Position numbers and translations under genes: made by a program. Of a DNA stretch of 54,600 bases, positions 17,080-25,252 are shown piece by piece (within the stretch, counting starts at the first letter, position 1; every line of letters starts with the position of its first letter). Under the pieces are notes generated by a model. It had not been told where the DNA came from. It saw only the letters and a program-made list of their open reading frames with translations, and made no database searches. Source of the stretch: Segatella maculosa DSM 19339 = JCM 15638 (GTDB lineage Bacteria; Bacteroidota; Bacteroidia; Bacteroidales; Bacteroidaceae); NCBI RefSeq assembly GCF_000382385.1, contig NZ_KB908335.1, positions 6,090 to 60,689 of the forward strand, given 5' to 3'.

Positions 17080-18243
17080 TCAGCTCGGAATGAGCCCTTG
17101 GGCAATGGCACGCGCCTCGGCATCTGTCTGCAGATAGACGTCGAGGTCGGGACTCTTGTCGAACGTTGCCTGCTGCATCGTGCGCTCAATCACATCGGCC
17201 ATGCCGAGGAAAGAGCAGCGATTGTCGCGGAAGGCCGCATTGACAATCTCGTTGGCCGCGTTCAGTATGCACGGCATATTGCCTCCCTTGTCGATGGCTT
17301 CGTAGGCCAAAGCGAGGCATTTGAACTTGTTTCGGTCGGGTTCGAAGAACTCCAAGCGTTGCTGTTTGACCAAATCAAGCCGCTCACCCTCGAGATGTAA
17401 GCGTTCGGGAAAGGAGAAGGCATACTGTATGGGCAGCCGCATGTCGGGCATGCCCAGCTGTGCCTTCACCGCACCGTCGGCAAACTGCACGGCACTATGC
17501 ACGATGCTCTGCGGGTGAATGAGCACTTCTATCCGCTCAGCCGGCACACCAAAGAGCCATTTTGCCTCCATAACCTCGAACCCTTTGTTCATTAATGAGG
17601 CCGAATCTATGGTGATTTTGGCCCCCATGTCCCATGTCGGGTGCTTCAAGGCATCTGCCGCCGTGACGCTTTCCAGCTGCGCTTGGGTGAACAAACGAAA
17701 GGGACCGCCCGAACACGTGAGCAGGATTTTCTCGATTTCATTGTCGGCATCGCCCACGATACTCTGGAAAATGGCACTGTGTTCACTGTCGACGGGCAGG
17801 ATAGGCACGTGGTTTTCTTTGGCCAAACGGCAAATCAACTCACCCGCAACAACCAAGGTTTCCTTGTTGGCCAAGCATATTTTCTTGTGCGATTCAATGG
17901 CTTTGATGGTGGGGACAAGGCCCGAGAAGCCCACCATCGCGGCCAATACCATGTCGATGGGCTCGGCTGAGACGATTTGTTCCAAGGCTTCTTTGCCGGC
18001 ATAAACCTTAATGGGCTCGTCACGGAGCAGCTCTTGCAACGCTTCGTAATGGGTCTCGTTGGCTATGACCACCGCTGCGGGCTTGAATTCACGGGCCTGC
18101 CGAGCCAGTTTTTCAACGCTGTTGTTGGCCGTCAGACAATAAACTTCGTAGCGGTCGGGGTGCTGTCGGACGACATCGAGGGCCTGTGTGCCGATGCTTC
18201 CGGTAGAACCGAGAATACATAGCTGTTGTTTCTTCTTTTCCAT
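17080..18243 (-). CDS. dxr: 1-deoxy-D-xylulose-5-phosphate reductoisomerase
   Basis: 387 residues, the usual length. It converts DXP to methyl-erythritol phosphate with NADPH, the committed step of the MEP isoprenoid route. The NADPH-binding start is LGSTGSIGTQALDVVRQHPD. The metal and substrate segment includes PVDSEHSAIFQ (near 150), followed by LTCSGGPFR, and the NKGFEVMEAKWLFG region is intact. It lies 16 bases after rimM. Confidence 0.97.
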   Translation of the reverse strand: MEKKKQQLCILGSTGSIGTQALDVVRQHPDRYEVYCLTANNSVEKLARQAREFKPAAVVIANETHYEALQELLRDEPIKVYAGKEALEQIVSAEPIDMVLAAMVGFSGLVPTIKAIESHKKICLANKETLVVAGELICRLAKENHVPILPVDSEHSAIFQSIVGDADNEIEKILLTCSGGPFRLFTQAQLESVTAADALKHPTWDMGAKITIDSASLMNKGFEVMEAKWLFGVPAERIEVLIHPQSIVHSAVQFADGAVKAQLGMPDMRLPIQYAFSFPERLHLEGERLDLVKQQRLEFFEPDRNKFKCLALAYEAIDKGGNMPCILNAANEIVNAAFRDNRCSFLGMADVIERTMQQATFDKSPDLDVYLQTDAEARAIAQGLIPS

Positions 18244-18259
18244 TTCCTTTTTCTTGGAT

Positions 18260-18781
18260 TTATAAGTCGAGCAGACCGTCGGGTATCGTCATTCGGATTT
18301 CGCGCTTCTGCAGGTCGGCTTCGTGGACCAACTCCTCGTGGGCAGGCAGCAAGACATGGCCTCCAGCGGTGGTTTCCAGCTCAAACAGGGTGTTGATCGT
18401 GGCTTCATCGACCGACGTGATATGCCCCACAAGCTTGCCACTCTGCCTGTCGATGACCGCAAACCCTATGATTTCGGCCCACGAAACGTGTGCCTCGTCA
18501 CTGTCGGAGAGGCTGCGCGGAAAGTAAACCGCATGGCCCGTGAGTTCTCGGGCACGCTCTTGCGTGTCGATATCCTCGAACTTCACGAGTGCGTTCTCAT
18601 TGCTTTTGAAGCGGTATTCCTCGATGAAAAAGGGCACGAGAATGCCATCCATGTCCACAACAAGATAGTCGGCATCGACACGGTCGAATACATCGTCGCT
18701 GAAAAGGAACGACAATTCGCCCTTCACACCATGGGGCTTCCCCAGCTTTCCTATCTTGTAAACGTCTTCTTCTCGTATCAT
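18260..18781 (-). CDS. rimM: 16S rRNA processing protein RimM
   Basis: 173 residues. The N-terminal RimM domain starts VYKIGKLGKPHGVKGELSFLF. The C-terminal PRC-barrel contains EIIGFAVIDRQSGKLVGHI. It assists maturation of the 30S head by binding S19. It is separated from murA by a 65-bp gap that contains an inserted REP element flanked by near-direct repeats. Confidence 0.95.
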   Translation of the reverse strand: MIREEDVYKIGKLGKPHGVKGELSFLFSDDVFDRVDADYLVVDMDGILVPFFIEEYRFKSNENALVKFEDIDTQERARELTGHAVYFPRSLSDSDEAHVSWAEIIGFAVIDRQSGKLVGHITSVDEATINTLFELETTAGGHVLLPAHEELVHEADLQKREIRMTIPDGLLDL

Positions 18782-18871
18782 CTATTCGTTCACGCATGAG
18801 CGGACGCACGGACCGTGCGTCCCTACATGCCTTCTTCCTGTATCATCTATTCGTCTACACGCCTGATGCAG
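18763..18871. repeat. REP element between murA and rimM, flanked by a duplicated segment
   Basis: The REP palindrome at 18802-18822 has CCCTACATG on its right. On its left, from 18763, CTTCTTCTCGTATCATC runs on into TATTCGT. On its right, CTTCTTCCTGTATCATC runs on into TATTCGTCTACACGC. The copies of TATCATCTATTCGT start 65 bp apart. The left copy contains the rimM start codon and the right one the murA stop codon, so the element or its insertion duplicated the intergenic sequence. Confidence 0.8.
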
Positions 18872-20157
18872 GCTCCCAAGCGGTTCAGTCTGTCTTCGAT
18901 GTTCTCATAACCGCGGTCAATCTGTGCGATATTGGCTATCCAACTGGTTCCTTCGGCACTCATGGCCGCAATAAGTAAGGCGATACCGGCACGGATATCG
19001 GGACTTGTCATTCGCCCTGCACGCAGCCGTTTCTTATGGTCGTGCCCGATGACGACGGCCCGGTGGGGGTCGCAGAGAATGATTTGGGCGCCCATATCTA
19101 TCAACTTGTCAACGAAGAACAGGCGGCTCTCGAACATCTTTTGGTGAATGAGCACCGACCCCCGTGCCTGTGTGGCCACGACCAGCAGAACGGAAATCAA
19201 ATCCGGCGTAAGTCCGGGCCAAGGCGCATCTGCCAAGGTCATGATGGTGCCGTCGATAAAGGAGTCGACCACGTAATGAGGCTGACGTGGAACAACCAAA
19301 TCGTCGCCCTCAACCTGTATTTTTATGCCCAAACGTTCGAAGGTATCGGGAATGATTCCAAGGTTCCTGAACGACACGTTCTTGATGCGTACGCCGTCAC
19401 CCACCATGGCTGCCATGCCGATAAAGGAGCCCACCTCGATCATATCGGGCAAGATTGTGTGCTCGGCCGCGTGCAATTGCTCCACACCCACTATCGTAAT
19501 GCGGTTGCTGGCAATGCCGCTGATGCGCGCACCCATGCCATTCAGCAAGTGACAAAGCTGTTGAATGTAGGGCTCGCAGGCTGCATTATAGACGGTGGTT
19601 GTGCCTTTTGCCATCACAGCCGCCATGATGATGTTGGCCGTTCCCGTGACCGAAGCCTCGTCAAGCAGCATATATGTGCCCTTGAGATGCTTGGCCTGAA
19701 TTTGGAAAACATCGCGTTCATGGTCGTGAACAAACTTGGCTCCCAAGTGTTTGAAGCCCAGAAAGTGCGTATCCAAGCGTCGTCTTCCAATCTTGTCGCC
19801 GCCGGGTTTAGCCACGGTGGCCTTGCCAAAGCGACCCAACAACGGGCCTATCATCAGCACACTGCCCCGAAGCGAGGCGCATTTCTGCACGAACGCCACA
19901 CTGTCGAGGTAGGAAAGGTTGAGCTGGTCGGCCTGAAACGTGAAGTCACCTTGCGCATGTCGCGTCACTTTCACACCGATTTCCTGCAGCAACTTAATGA
20001 GGTTATTGACGTCGAGTATCTCGGGAATGTTCTTGATTCTGACCGGGTCGGCCGTCAACAACGTGGCACAGATGACCTCCAATGCCTCGTTCTTGGCTCC
20101 TTGAGGCGTGATTTCGCCCTTCAACCGATGCCCTCCTTCGATGATGAATGACTCCAT
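18847..20157 (-). CDS. murA: UDP-N-acetylglucosamine 1-carboxyvinyltransferase, Asp-type active site
   Basis: 436 residues, two-lobed EPSP-synthase fold, first committed step of peptidoglycan precursor synthesis. The active-site loop reads KPGGDKIGRRRLDTH, so the position that is Cys115 in E. coli MurA is Asp121 here. Cys-to-Asp MurA enzymes are active and intrinsically insensitive to fosfomycin, which alkylates that cysteine. It follows the DUF4290 gene by two bases. Confidence 0.96.
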   Translation of the reverse strand: MESFIIEGGHRLKGEITPQGAKNEALEVICATLLTADPVRIKNIPEILDVNNLIKLLQEIGVKVTRHAQGDFTFQADQLNLSYLDSVAFVQKCASLRGSVLMIGPLLGRFGKATVAKPGGDKIGRRRLDTHFLGFKHLGAKFVHDHERDVFQIQAKHLKGTYMLLDEASVTGTANIIMAAVMAKGTTTVYNAACEPYIQQLCHLLNGMGARISGIASNRITIVGVEQLHAAEHTILPDMIEVGSFIGMAAMVGDGVRIKNVSFRNLGIIPDTFERLGIKIQVEGDDLVVPRQPHYVVDSFIDGTIMTLADAPWPGLTPDLISVLLVVATQARGSVLIHQKMFESRLFFVDKLIDMGAQIILCDPHRAVVIGHDHKKRLRAGRMTSPDIRAGIALLIAAMSAEGTSWIANIAQIDRGYENIEDRLNRLGACIRRVDE

Positions 20158-20159
20158 GG

Positions 20160-20762
20160 CTATCTCTTCTTGCGCTTGTTGACCGTGTTGGCAACAGGCC
20201 GTTCGACGATTTTATTGAACACGAAAGAGTCCAAATCCAGCTGTATCTTGCCGTCAGTGTAGCGTGCAAGGTCTGCAGCAACCTTTTCATTGTCGTTCGA
20301 TCCGTGGCTCCATGCCATGAGATCCACCTTCATTTGATTGGCTGTCAGGCGCACAAGGGCATCGCGTTCCGGCCCGGGTTCCATTGCTTTAAGCTTTTCG
20401 AAGAGTTCGAAAATGATGTGTCCGTAGTGCCTGACCGCTATCCGTTGCATCGGATAAGCCATCGGTTGGGGCCGCGAAACCATCTTGTTGGCCTCGCTGA
20501 TGTCGTAAGGCCAGTCGATGTCCAACTTGAAATTGCTCATGATGGCCAGCTGGTCCCACAGCTTCTGGCGGTAGTTTGTGCTCTCTCTTCCCTGCGGAAA
20601 CATACGCTCCATGATGGTGATGATAGTCTCGGCACAGGCTTGTCGCTCGGCCTTGTCAGCCAGATTGACACAGTAATCCACCATGCTTTGCACTTCACGT
20701 CCGTATTCCGGCATCACGAGTTTCTCGCGTTGCGTATTGTAATCCAATCCTTTTATATCCAT
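20160..20762 (-). CDS. DUF4290 domain-containing protein
   Basis: 200 residues from ATG 20762 (MDIKGLDYNTQREKLVMPEYG). An upstream in-frame start would overlap tsaB, so this start is preferred. The protein is helical and soluble, typical of DUF4290, found almost only in Bacteroidetes with unknown function. The C-terminus is very basic (NTVNKRKKR). It is squeezed between tsaB (1-base gap) and murA (2-base gap), so its level is tied to those of essential genes. Confidence 0.9.
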   Translation of the reverse strand: MDIKGLDYNTQREKLVMPEYGREVQSMVDYCVNLADKAERQACAETIITIMERMFPQGRESTNYRQKLWDQLAIMSNFKLDIDWPYDISEANKMVSRPQPMAYPMQRIAVRHYGHIIFELFEKLKAMEPGPERDALVRLTANQMKVDLMAWSHGSNDNEKVAADLARYTDGKIQLDLDSFVFNKIVERPVANTVNKRKKR

Positions 20763-20763
20763 A

Positions 20764-21456
20764 TCACAGTAATTTCTTTGGCGTTTTGGCCACAAAATCC
20801 TTCAGATAGAAGGGCACAAAGTAGGCCACATCTTCGTACTTTCCTTGCGCAATGCGCTTCTCTGCTAGCGGAAACATGTTCTTGGCGAGGGGCAGAATGC
20901 CCTCCACGAGATGCGCATTCGCATGGTTTATCGTGCTCATACACTTGGCCGCACCGTTCCCGAAGAAGTAAACCGGGCCCTTGTCAAGCTGATCTCGATA
21001 GGTATCGGCAGTCACAATGTCGGCCTGAACGGGTCTTATCTCGTTCAATGCGCGGTCGAACACCTGCGCATAGACCTCCATACGGCGGGCGTCGAGCATG
21101 GGAACGAGCAGCGCATCTTCGGCTTTCGGGAGCTCTTGAAGCAGCACGGGGACAGCCAAAAGCTCCAATGTCGGTATGGCAATCAGCCGCACATCGCGAC
21201 CGTAACAGATGCCCTTCGCCATCGAAGTGCCGATGCGCAGCCCCGTATACGACCCCGGTCCGCAGCTCACGGCCACGGCATCGAGCACGAGGTCATGGCT
21301 GTCGATGAACGAAAGCGCCTCATCGACAAAGCTGCCGAGCGTCTCGTTGTGGTGAGGTCCGCTGTGGTCTTCCTTGTTGAAGATGCATGCTGCGTCGTTA
21401 CTGACGGCAACCGAGCATACGTCGGTGCTCGTTTCAAGATTCAATATGCACGACAT
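20764..21456 (-). CDS. tsaB: tRNA threonylcarbamoyladenosine biosynthesis protein TsaB
   Basis: 230 residues, ASKHA fold. The N-terminus MSCILNLETSTDVCSVAV and the signature SCGPGSYTGLRIGTSMAKG are clear. TsaB is the non-catalytic partner of TsaD in making t6A37 on tRNAs that read ANN codons. It is the first gene of the minus-strand operon, with a TAAATTTG element (complement of 21485-21492) 28 bases upstream. Confidence 0.94.
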   Translation of the reverse strand: MSCILNLETSTDVCSVAVSNDAACIFNKEDHSGPHHNETLGSFVDEALSFIDSHDLVLDAVAVSCGPGSYTGLRIGTSMAKGICYGRDVRLIAIPTLELLAVPVLLQELPKAEDALLVPMLDARRMEVYAQVFDRALNEIRPVQADIVTADTYRDQLDKGPVYFFGNGAAKCMSTINHANAHLVEGILPLAKNMFPLAEKRIAQGKYEDVAYFVPFYLKDFVAKTPKKLL

Positions 21457-21484
21457 ACGATGAAAATATAATCTAAATAAAGTG

Positions 21485-21522
21485 CAAATTTACGCTTTTT
21501 TCCTGCAAAATTGTTACTTTTG
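21485..21522. promoter_or_regulatory. Divergent promoters of tsaB (minus) and yicC (plus)
   Basis: TAAATTTG on the minus strand (21492-21485) and TACTTTTG on the plus strand (21515-21522) are both TAnnTTTG -7 elements, within an 89-bp divergent gap. The -33 elements are less clear. Confidence 0.6.
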
Positions 21523-21545
21523 CAGAAATTTAACGCGATTGAATC

Positions 21546-22424
21546 ATGATACAGTCCATGACAGGTTACGGCAAAGCCGTGGTCATCTTTAAAGAGAAGA
21601 AGATTAATGTTGAGATCAAATCGCTCAACAGTAAGGCCTTGGATCTCGCTGCCCGTATTGCGCCACTCTACCGGGAAAAGGAGATGGAAATACGCCAATT
21701 GATTGCCAAAAGCCTTGAGCGGGGCAAGGTGGACTTTGCGATTTGGATTGAGAAAGAGGCCATCGTCGATGCGGCACCCATCAATGCTGCCCTCGTAGAG
21801 AACTACTACCGGCAGCTCAAAACCATTGCTTCGCAGACCGGTATCCCCGAACCTGCCGATTGGTTCGACACGTTGTTGCACCTGCCCGACGTCACTACGA
21901 AGACCGATATGGAGCAACTCTCCGACGAGGAGTGGGCCTTTGCCTTGCAAGCCATCAATGAAGCGATTGCCGCTTTGGTGGCTTTTCGCAAGCAGGAAGG
22001 CTCGGCCTTGCAACTGAAATTCAACGAAAAGATTGACAATATCGAGCGTCTTCTTGCCTGTATCGAGCCTTATGAGAAGGGACGCACGGAGAAAATACGC
22101 CAGAATATCGTTAAGGGACTGGAGCAAATCCCCGGTGTCGACTACGACAAAAACCGTTTGGAGCAAGAGCTGATCTATTATATTGAGAAGCTGGACATCA
22201 GCGAAGAGAAACAACGGTTGACCAATCACCTCCGCTATTTCCGCGAAACAATGAACGAAGACGGCCGCGGCGTGGGCAAGAAACTGGGCTTCATCGCACA
22301 GGAAATGGGCCGCGAAATCAACACGACCGGCAGCAAAAGCAACCAAGCAGAGATGCAGAACATCGTCGTCATGATGAAAGATGAGCTGGAACAAATCAAG
22401 GAACAGGTGCTGAATGTGCTGTAG
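21546..22424 (+). CDS. YicC/YloC family endoribonuclease
   Basis: 292 residues. The family start MIQSMTGYGKAVV and the C-terminal block HLRYFRETMNEDGRGVGKKLGFIAQEMGREINT are typical, as is TTGSKSN near the end. YicC in E. coli is an RNA-cleaving hexamer linked to small-RNA turnover. In Bacteroidetes it normally heads yicC-gmk-nadD. Here a DUF559 cassette begins four bases after its stop codon and separates it from gmk. Confidence 0.95.
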   Translation: MIQSMTGYGKAVVIFKEKKINVEIKSLNSKALDLAARIAPLYREKEMEIRQLIAKSLERGKVDFAIWIEKEAIVDAAPINAALVENYYRQLKTIASQTGIPEPADWFDTLLHLPDVTTKTDMEQLSDEEWAFALQAINEAIAALVAFRKQEGSALQLKFNEKIDNIERLLACIEPYEKGRTEKIRQNIVKGLEQIPGVDYDKNRLEQELIYYIEKLDISEEKQRLTNHLRYFRETMNEDGRGVGKKLGFIAQEMGREINTTGSKSNQAEMQNIVVMMKDELEQIKEQVLNVL

Positions 22425-22427
22425 TAA

Positions 22428-23002
22428 ACACCCACCCCAGCCCCCCCCAAAGGGAGGGAGAGCGTGCTTGAGGCGAGCTGTTCGGACTGTTTTTTGATGT
22501 AAGAAAAGCTTCGTTAATGAAATATCGCTACGAAACGAACGACGCAATCACCTATCATCTGCTGCTTCAGCGGGCGAAAGAGATGAGAAATAACCCAACG
22601 GAGGCCGAAAGAACGCTGTGGCAACACCTCAATGGCAACCAAATGGGAGCGCATTTCAGGCGACAACACCCCGTGCTCGACTACATTCCCGACTTTGTTT
22701 GCCTTGCGCTCAAACTCATCATCGAAGTAGATGGCGACTATCATTGCACGGAAGAGCAGCGCAAGAAAGACGAGGAACGAAGTCAATGGCTTGCAACCAA
22801 AGGCTTTACCATTCTGCGTTTCAGTAATGATGACATCTTTTCAAGACTCCATTTCGTGTTAGATAAAATCAGAAATAAAATGAAAGAAATCAGCAATATG
22901 CACTCTTTTGATAACAAACCAGCAAGTCTTTCGCAAACAAGCGCACCCTCCCTTCGGGAGGGCCGGGGTGGGTTTCCGGTTGGCCGGGGTGGGTTTCCGG
23001 TG
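22428..23002 (+). mobile_element. DUF559 nuclease cassette bounded by inverted G-rich hairpin repeats
   Basis: The left end (22428-22464) contains ACCCACCCCAGCCC, then CCAAAGGGAGGGAG. The right end (22945-22979) contains CCCTCCC-TTC-GGGAGGG followed by CCGGGGTGGGT, its near reverse complement. A further partial copy (GGCCGGGGTGGGTTTCC) follows 21 bases later. Between the ends lies only the DUF559 coding domain. Each end is a 7-bp hairpin with a G-rich tail that meets a simple G-quadruplex pattern. Related hairpins occur alone at 25054-25238 and 38109-38142. Confidence 0.65.
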
Positions 23003-23590
23003 GATAAGCATGGGCTTCCGGGTCGGCTTTTGGTCTTTAGCGCCCCTTCGGGCTCGGGAAAGAGCACGATTGTACAGTGGTTAGTGAAGGAACATCCCGA
23101 ACTCAACCTGCATTTCTCCGTTTCATGCACGAGCCGTTTGCCTCGGGGAACGGAGCAAAATGGCGTGGAATACTTCTTTATCTCGCCCGAAGAATTCAAG
23201 AAAAAGATTGAAAATGAGGAGTTCATTGAGTATGAAGAGGTCTACAAGGACCGCTATTATGGCACGTTGAAGTCGCAGGTTGAGCAGCAAATCTCACGGG
23301 GAGAGAACGTCGTTTTCGATGTCGATGTGAAAGGAGGTTGCAACATCAAGCAATGCTATGGCAGCCGGGCAATGAGCATTTTCGTGCAACCTCCCTCGAT
23401 AGAAGAGTTGCGCCGACGACTCAATAGCCGTGGAACCGATACGCCAGAAGTCATCGAACAGCGACTGGCCAAGGCCGACTACGAACTCTCTTTCGCCCGG
23501 AAGTTCGACCATATCGTGGTCAACGACGACCTCGAAACGGCCAAACAAAAAACCTACGAACTGCTTTCTACGTTTCTGAATCAACGATAA
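22517..23590 (+). CDS. gmk: DUF559 endonuclease-like domain fused in frame to guanylate kinase
   Basis: 357 residues. Residues 1-125 form a DUF559 (PD-(D/E)XK, Vsr-like) domain: NNPTEAERTLWQHL, FRRQHPVLDYIPDFVC, LIIEVDGDYH, with candidate catalytic Asp59, Glu70 and Asp72. Residues about 126-165 are a linker read through the G-rich repeat, including duplicated RGGFPV. Residues 166-357 are a complete guanylate kinase (GMP + ATP to GDP + ADP) with P-loop APSGSGKS at 176-183. The usual gmk start is gone. An in-frame GTG at 23000 could still start free Gmk, and ATG 23010 is out of frame. The gene ends two bases before nadD. Whether the fusion or a re-initiated kinase is the working form is unknown. 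Confidence 0.92.
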   Translation: MKYRYETNDAITYHLLLQRAKEMRNNPTEAERTLWQHLNGNQMGAHFRRQHPVLDYIPDFVCLALKLIIEVDGDYHCTEEQRKKDEERSQWLATKGFTILRFSNDDIFSRLHFVLDKIRNKMKEISNMHSFDNKPASLSQTSAPSLREGRGGFPVGRGGFPVDKHGLPGRLLVFSAPSGSGKSTIVQWLVKEHPELNLHFSVSCTSRLPRGTEQNGVEYFFISPEEFKKKIENEEFIEYEEVYKDRYYGTLKSQVEQQISRGENVVFDVDVKGGCNIKQCYGSRAMSIFVQPPSIEELRRRLNSRGTDTPEVIEQRLAKADYELSFARKFDHIVVNDDLETAKQKTYELLSTFLNQR

Positions 23591-23592
23591 TC

Positions 23593-24234
23593 GTGGCCAA
23601 AACCCAGCATACGACGCACATCGGCATCTATGGAGGTTCATTCAACCCCATACATACGGGCCATATCGCATTGGCAAGGACACTGCTCCGGCTTACTTCG
23701 CTCGACGAAATCTGGTTCATGGTGTCGCCACTTAACCCATTCAAGCGGGCAACCGAAGACCTTTTAGCCGACAATCTGCGCCTGAAACTCACCCAACTTG
23801 CCCTCGAAGGCGAACCCCGTCTCGTGGCCAGTGACTTCGAATTTGGCCTGCCCAAACCCTCTTATACGTACGACACGCTCCGCAAACTCACCGAGACTTA
23901 CCCCCAGAACCACTTCACCTTAATCATGGGAGCCGACAACTGGCTCGCTTTCGACCGCTGGAAAGACCACGAAAAAATCCTCCGTGACTATCCCATCATC
24001 GTCTATCCGCGTCACAATTCCACTGTCGATGCCGCCGCACTTCCACCGGGTGTCACCCTCATCGACACGCCCCTCTACGATTTCAACAGCACGGTTATCC
24101 GCCAACGCGTGGCAGACGGTCGCTCCATTCACGGTCTTGTGAAGCCCGAAATCGAAGAACTCACGCGCGAATATTATCAGAATATGGCACAACATGGAGA
24201 CAATGACATCAATATGCCCGAGAAAAGCATGTAG
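23593..24234 (+). CDS. nadD: Nicotinate-nucleotide adenylyltransferase
   Basis: 213 residues starting at GTG 23593, two bases after the gmk stop, which implies translational coupling. The nucleotidyltransferase motif GIYGGSFNPIHTGH is near residue 10, and FNSTVIRQRVADGRS is the C-terminal ISSTxIR-type motif. It adenylates nicotinate mononucleotide for NAD synthesis. The C-terminus runs a little past the family norm (QHGDNDINMPEKSM). Confidence 0.95.
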   Translation: MAKTQHTTHIGIYGGSFNPIHTGHIALARTLLRLTSLDEIWFMVSPLNPFKRATEDLLADNLRLKLTQLALEGEPRLVASDFEFGLPKPSYTYDTLRKLTETYPQNHFTLIMGADNWLAFDRWKDHEKILRDYPIIVYPRHNSTVDAAALPPGVTLIDTPLYDFNSTVIRQRVADGRSIHGLVKPEIEELTREYYQNMAQHGDNDINMPEKSM

Positions 24235-24272
24235 GAACTTTGGCCTTGAGCATTGCAATACGCCCACAACAA

Positions 24273-24653
24273 GCATGTAGGGACGCACGGCTCGTGCGTC
24301 CGCTCTATTATGAATGTAAGTCAATATACATAGGTTTGTGCGTCCGCGCAAGGGATTTCGAAAGCAAATAGCGCGGTTATTGAAGCGAATGCACGCAGCA
24401 TTTTGAGCGGACGCACGGGCCGTGCGTCCCTACATGCATTCGCGCAGCCTTTCATCTCAACCATTTTGCACATCAATAAGTCCATGATGGCATGTAGGGA
24501 CGCACGGCTCGTGCGTCCGCTCTATTATGAATGTAAGTCAATATGCATCGGCCCGTGTGTCCGTGCAAGGGATTTTAAAAGCAAATAGCGTGGTTGTTGA
24601 AGCGAATGCACACGACATTTTTGAGCGGACGCACGAGCCGTGCGTCCCTACAT
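24273..24653. repeat. Two long REP composites in tandem (REPs at 24281, 24409, 24498, 24627)
   Basis: Each composite runs from GCATGTAGGGACGC to GCGTCCCTACATG. The outer palindromes start 128 and 129 bp apart, exactly 66 bp more than the short doublets elsewhere. Inside each is a half REP (GTGCGTCCGCGC or a variant) preceded by AATGTAAGTCAATAT. The two composites start 217 bp apart. A third of the same type is at 30902-31062. Confidence 0.88.
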
Positions 24654-24675
24654 GTCTCTTGCTTGCAAATCATCT

Positions 24676-24750
24676 TCATAATAAGACTAATCCTAAAGGT
24701 CAAAGTTCAAGGTTCAAAGGTCAAAGTCAAGGTCCCTACATGCACTCGCG
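24676..24750. repeat. CAAAGTT-type simple repeat abutting a half REP edge
   Basis: AAGGTCAAAGTTCAAGG and similar pieces run directly into GGTCCCTACATGCACTCG, the outer edge of a REP element without its palindrome. The mirror arrangement occurs at 31120-31165 (CATGTAGGGACTTTGAC). Related to the array at 47919. Confidence 0.6.
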
Positions 24751-24779
24751 CGAATTGTCATATCGGACGTGTTGATTAC

Positions 24780-24889
24780 CAACGACTTACACCTTGCGTT
24801 GCAATCTCAGCCATTTTGCACGATAATCTCACCCATTTCACTGCGCAATATGGCCCATATTACCATGCAATGTGGCTGATATTGTAATG
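24780..24889. repeat. 22-bp array, common family, 5 units
   Basis: Units start at 24780 (a CAAC...CTTGCGTTG type), 24802, 24824, 24846 and 24868. The unit at 24846 holds the perfect dyad AATATGG-C-CCATATT. The array abuts a 66-bp repeat pair at 24889. Confidence 0.85.
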
Positions 24890-25020
24890 CCATTCCAATG
24901 CGATGATTTTACGATTAATAAAATCAAGGGAAATTAACCGATAGTTCCTGCAACGCCATTCCAACGCGATGATTTTACGATTAATGACTGCAAGGGAAAT
25001 TAACCGATAGTTCTTGCAAC
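24889..25020. repeat. Two tandem 66-bp repeats
   Basis: Copies 24889-24954 and 24955-25020 differ at a few positions. Both contain CGATGATTTTACGATTAAT and AAATTAACCGATAGTTC. A third copy begins (GCCAT) at 25021 and stops. Confidence 0.92.
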
Positions 25021-25053
25021 GCCATGCTTGCTACTATGCTTTCCAATATCCCC

Positions 25054-25238
25054 CACGCTATTCGCTCTCCCCTCCTTTGGAGGGGTCGGGGGAGGCTCCC
25101 TCTCCGCCCTAAAGAAGCCCACGCTATTCGTCCTCCCCTCCTTTGGAGGGGTTAGGGGGAGGCTCTTCTCCACCCGAAAGAAGTCCACGCTATTCGCTCT
25201 CCCCTCCTTTGGAGGGGTCAGGGGGAGGCTCTTAGGCG
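25054..25238. repeat. Three tandem 66-bp repeats carrying a G-rich hairpin
   Basis: Starts at 25054, 25120 and 25186, each CACGCTATTCG followed by CCCCTCC-TTT-GGAGGGG and a tail such as TCGGGGGAGGCTC. The hairpin plus G-rich tail is the same design as the ends of the DUF559 cassette at 22428-23002. The array lies just downstream of the flippase gene. Confidence 0.92.
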
Positions 25239-25252
25239 CCGAGGGGAGCCCC

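Noticed and set aside
20148..21308. Plus-strand frame of 386 residues
   Set aside because: Antisense to DUF4290 and tsaB, without any recognisable domain.
21441..22547. Minus-strand frame of 368 residues
   Set aside because: Antisense to yicC, which has clear family motifs at both ends.
24403..24887. Short frames containing RTHEPCVPT or DARAVRPYM-like peptides
   Set aside because: These are translations of the REP palindrome and appear wherever it occurs.
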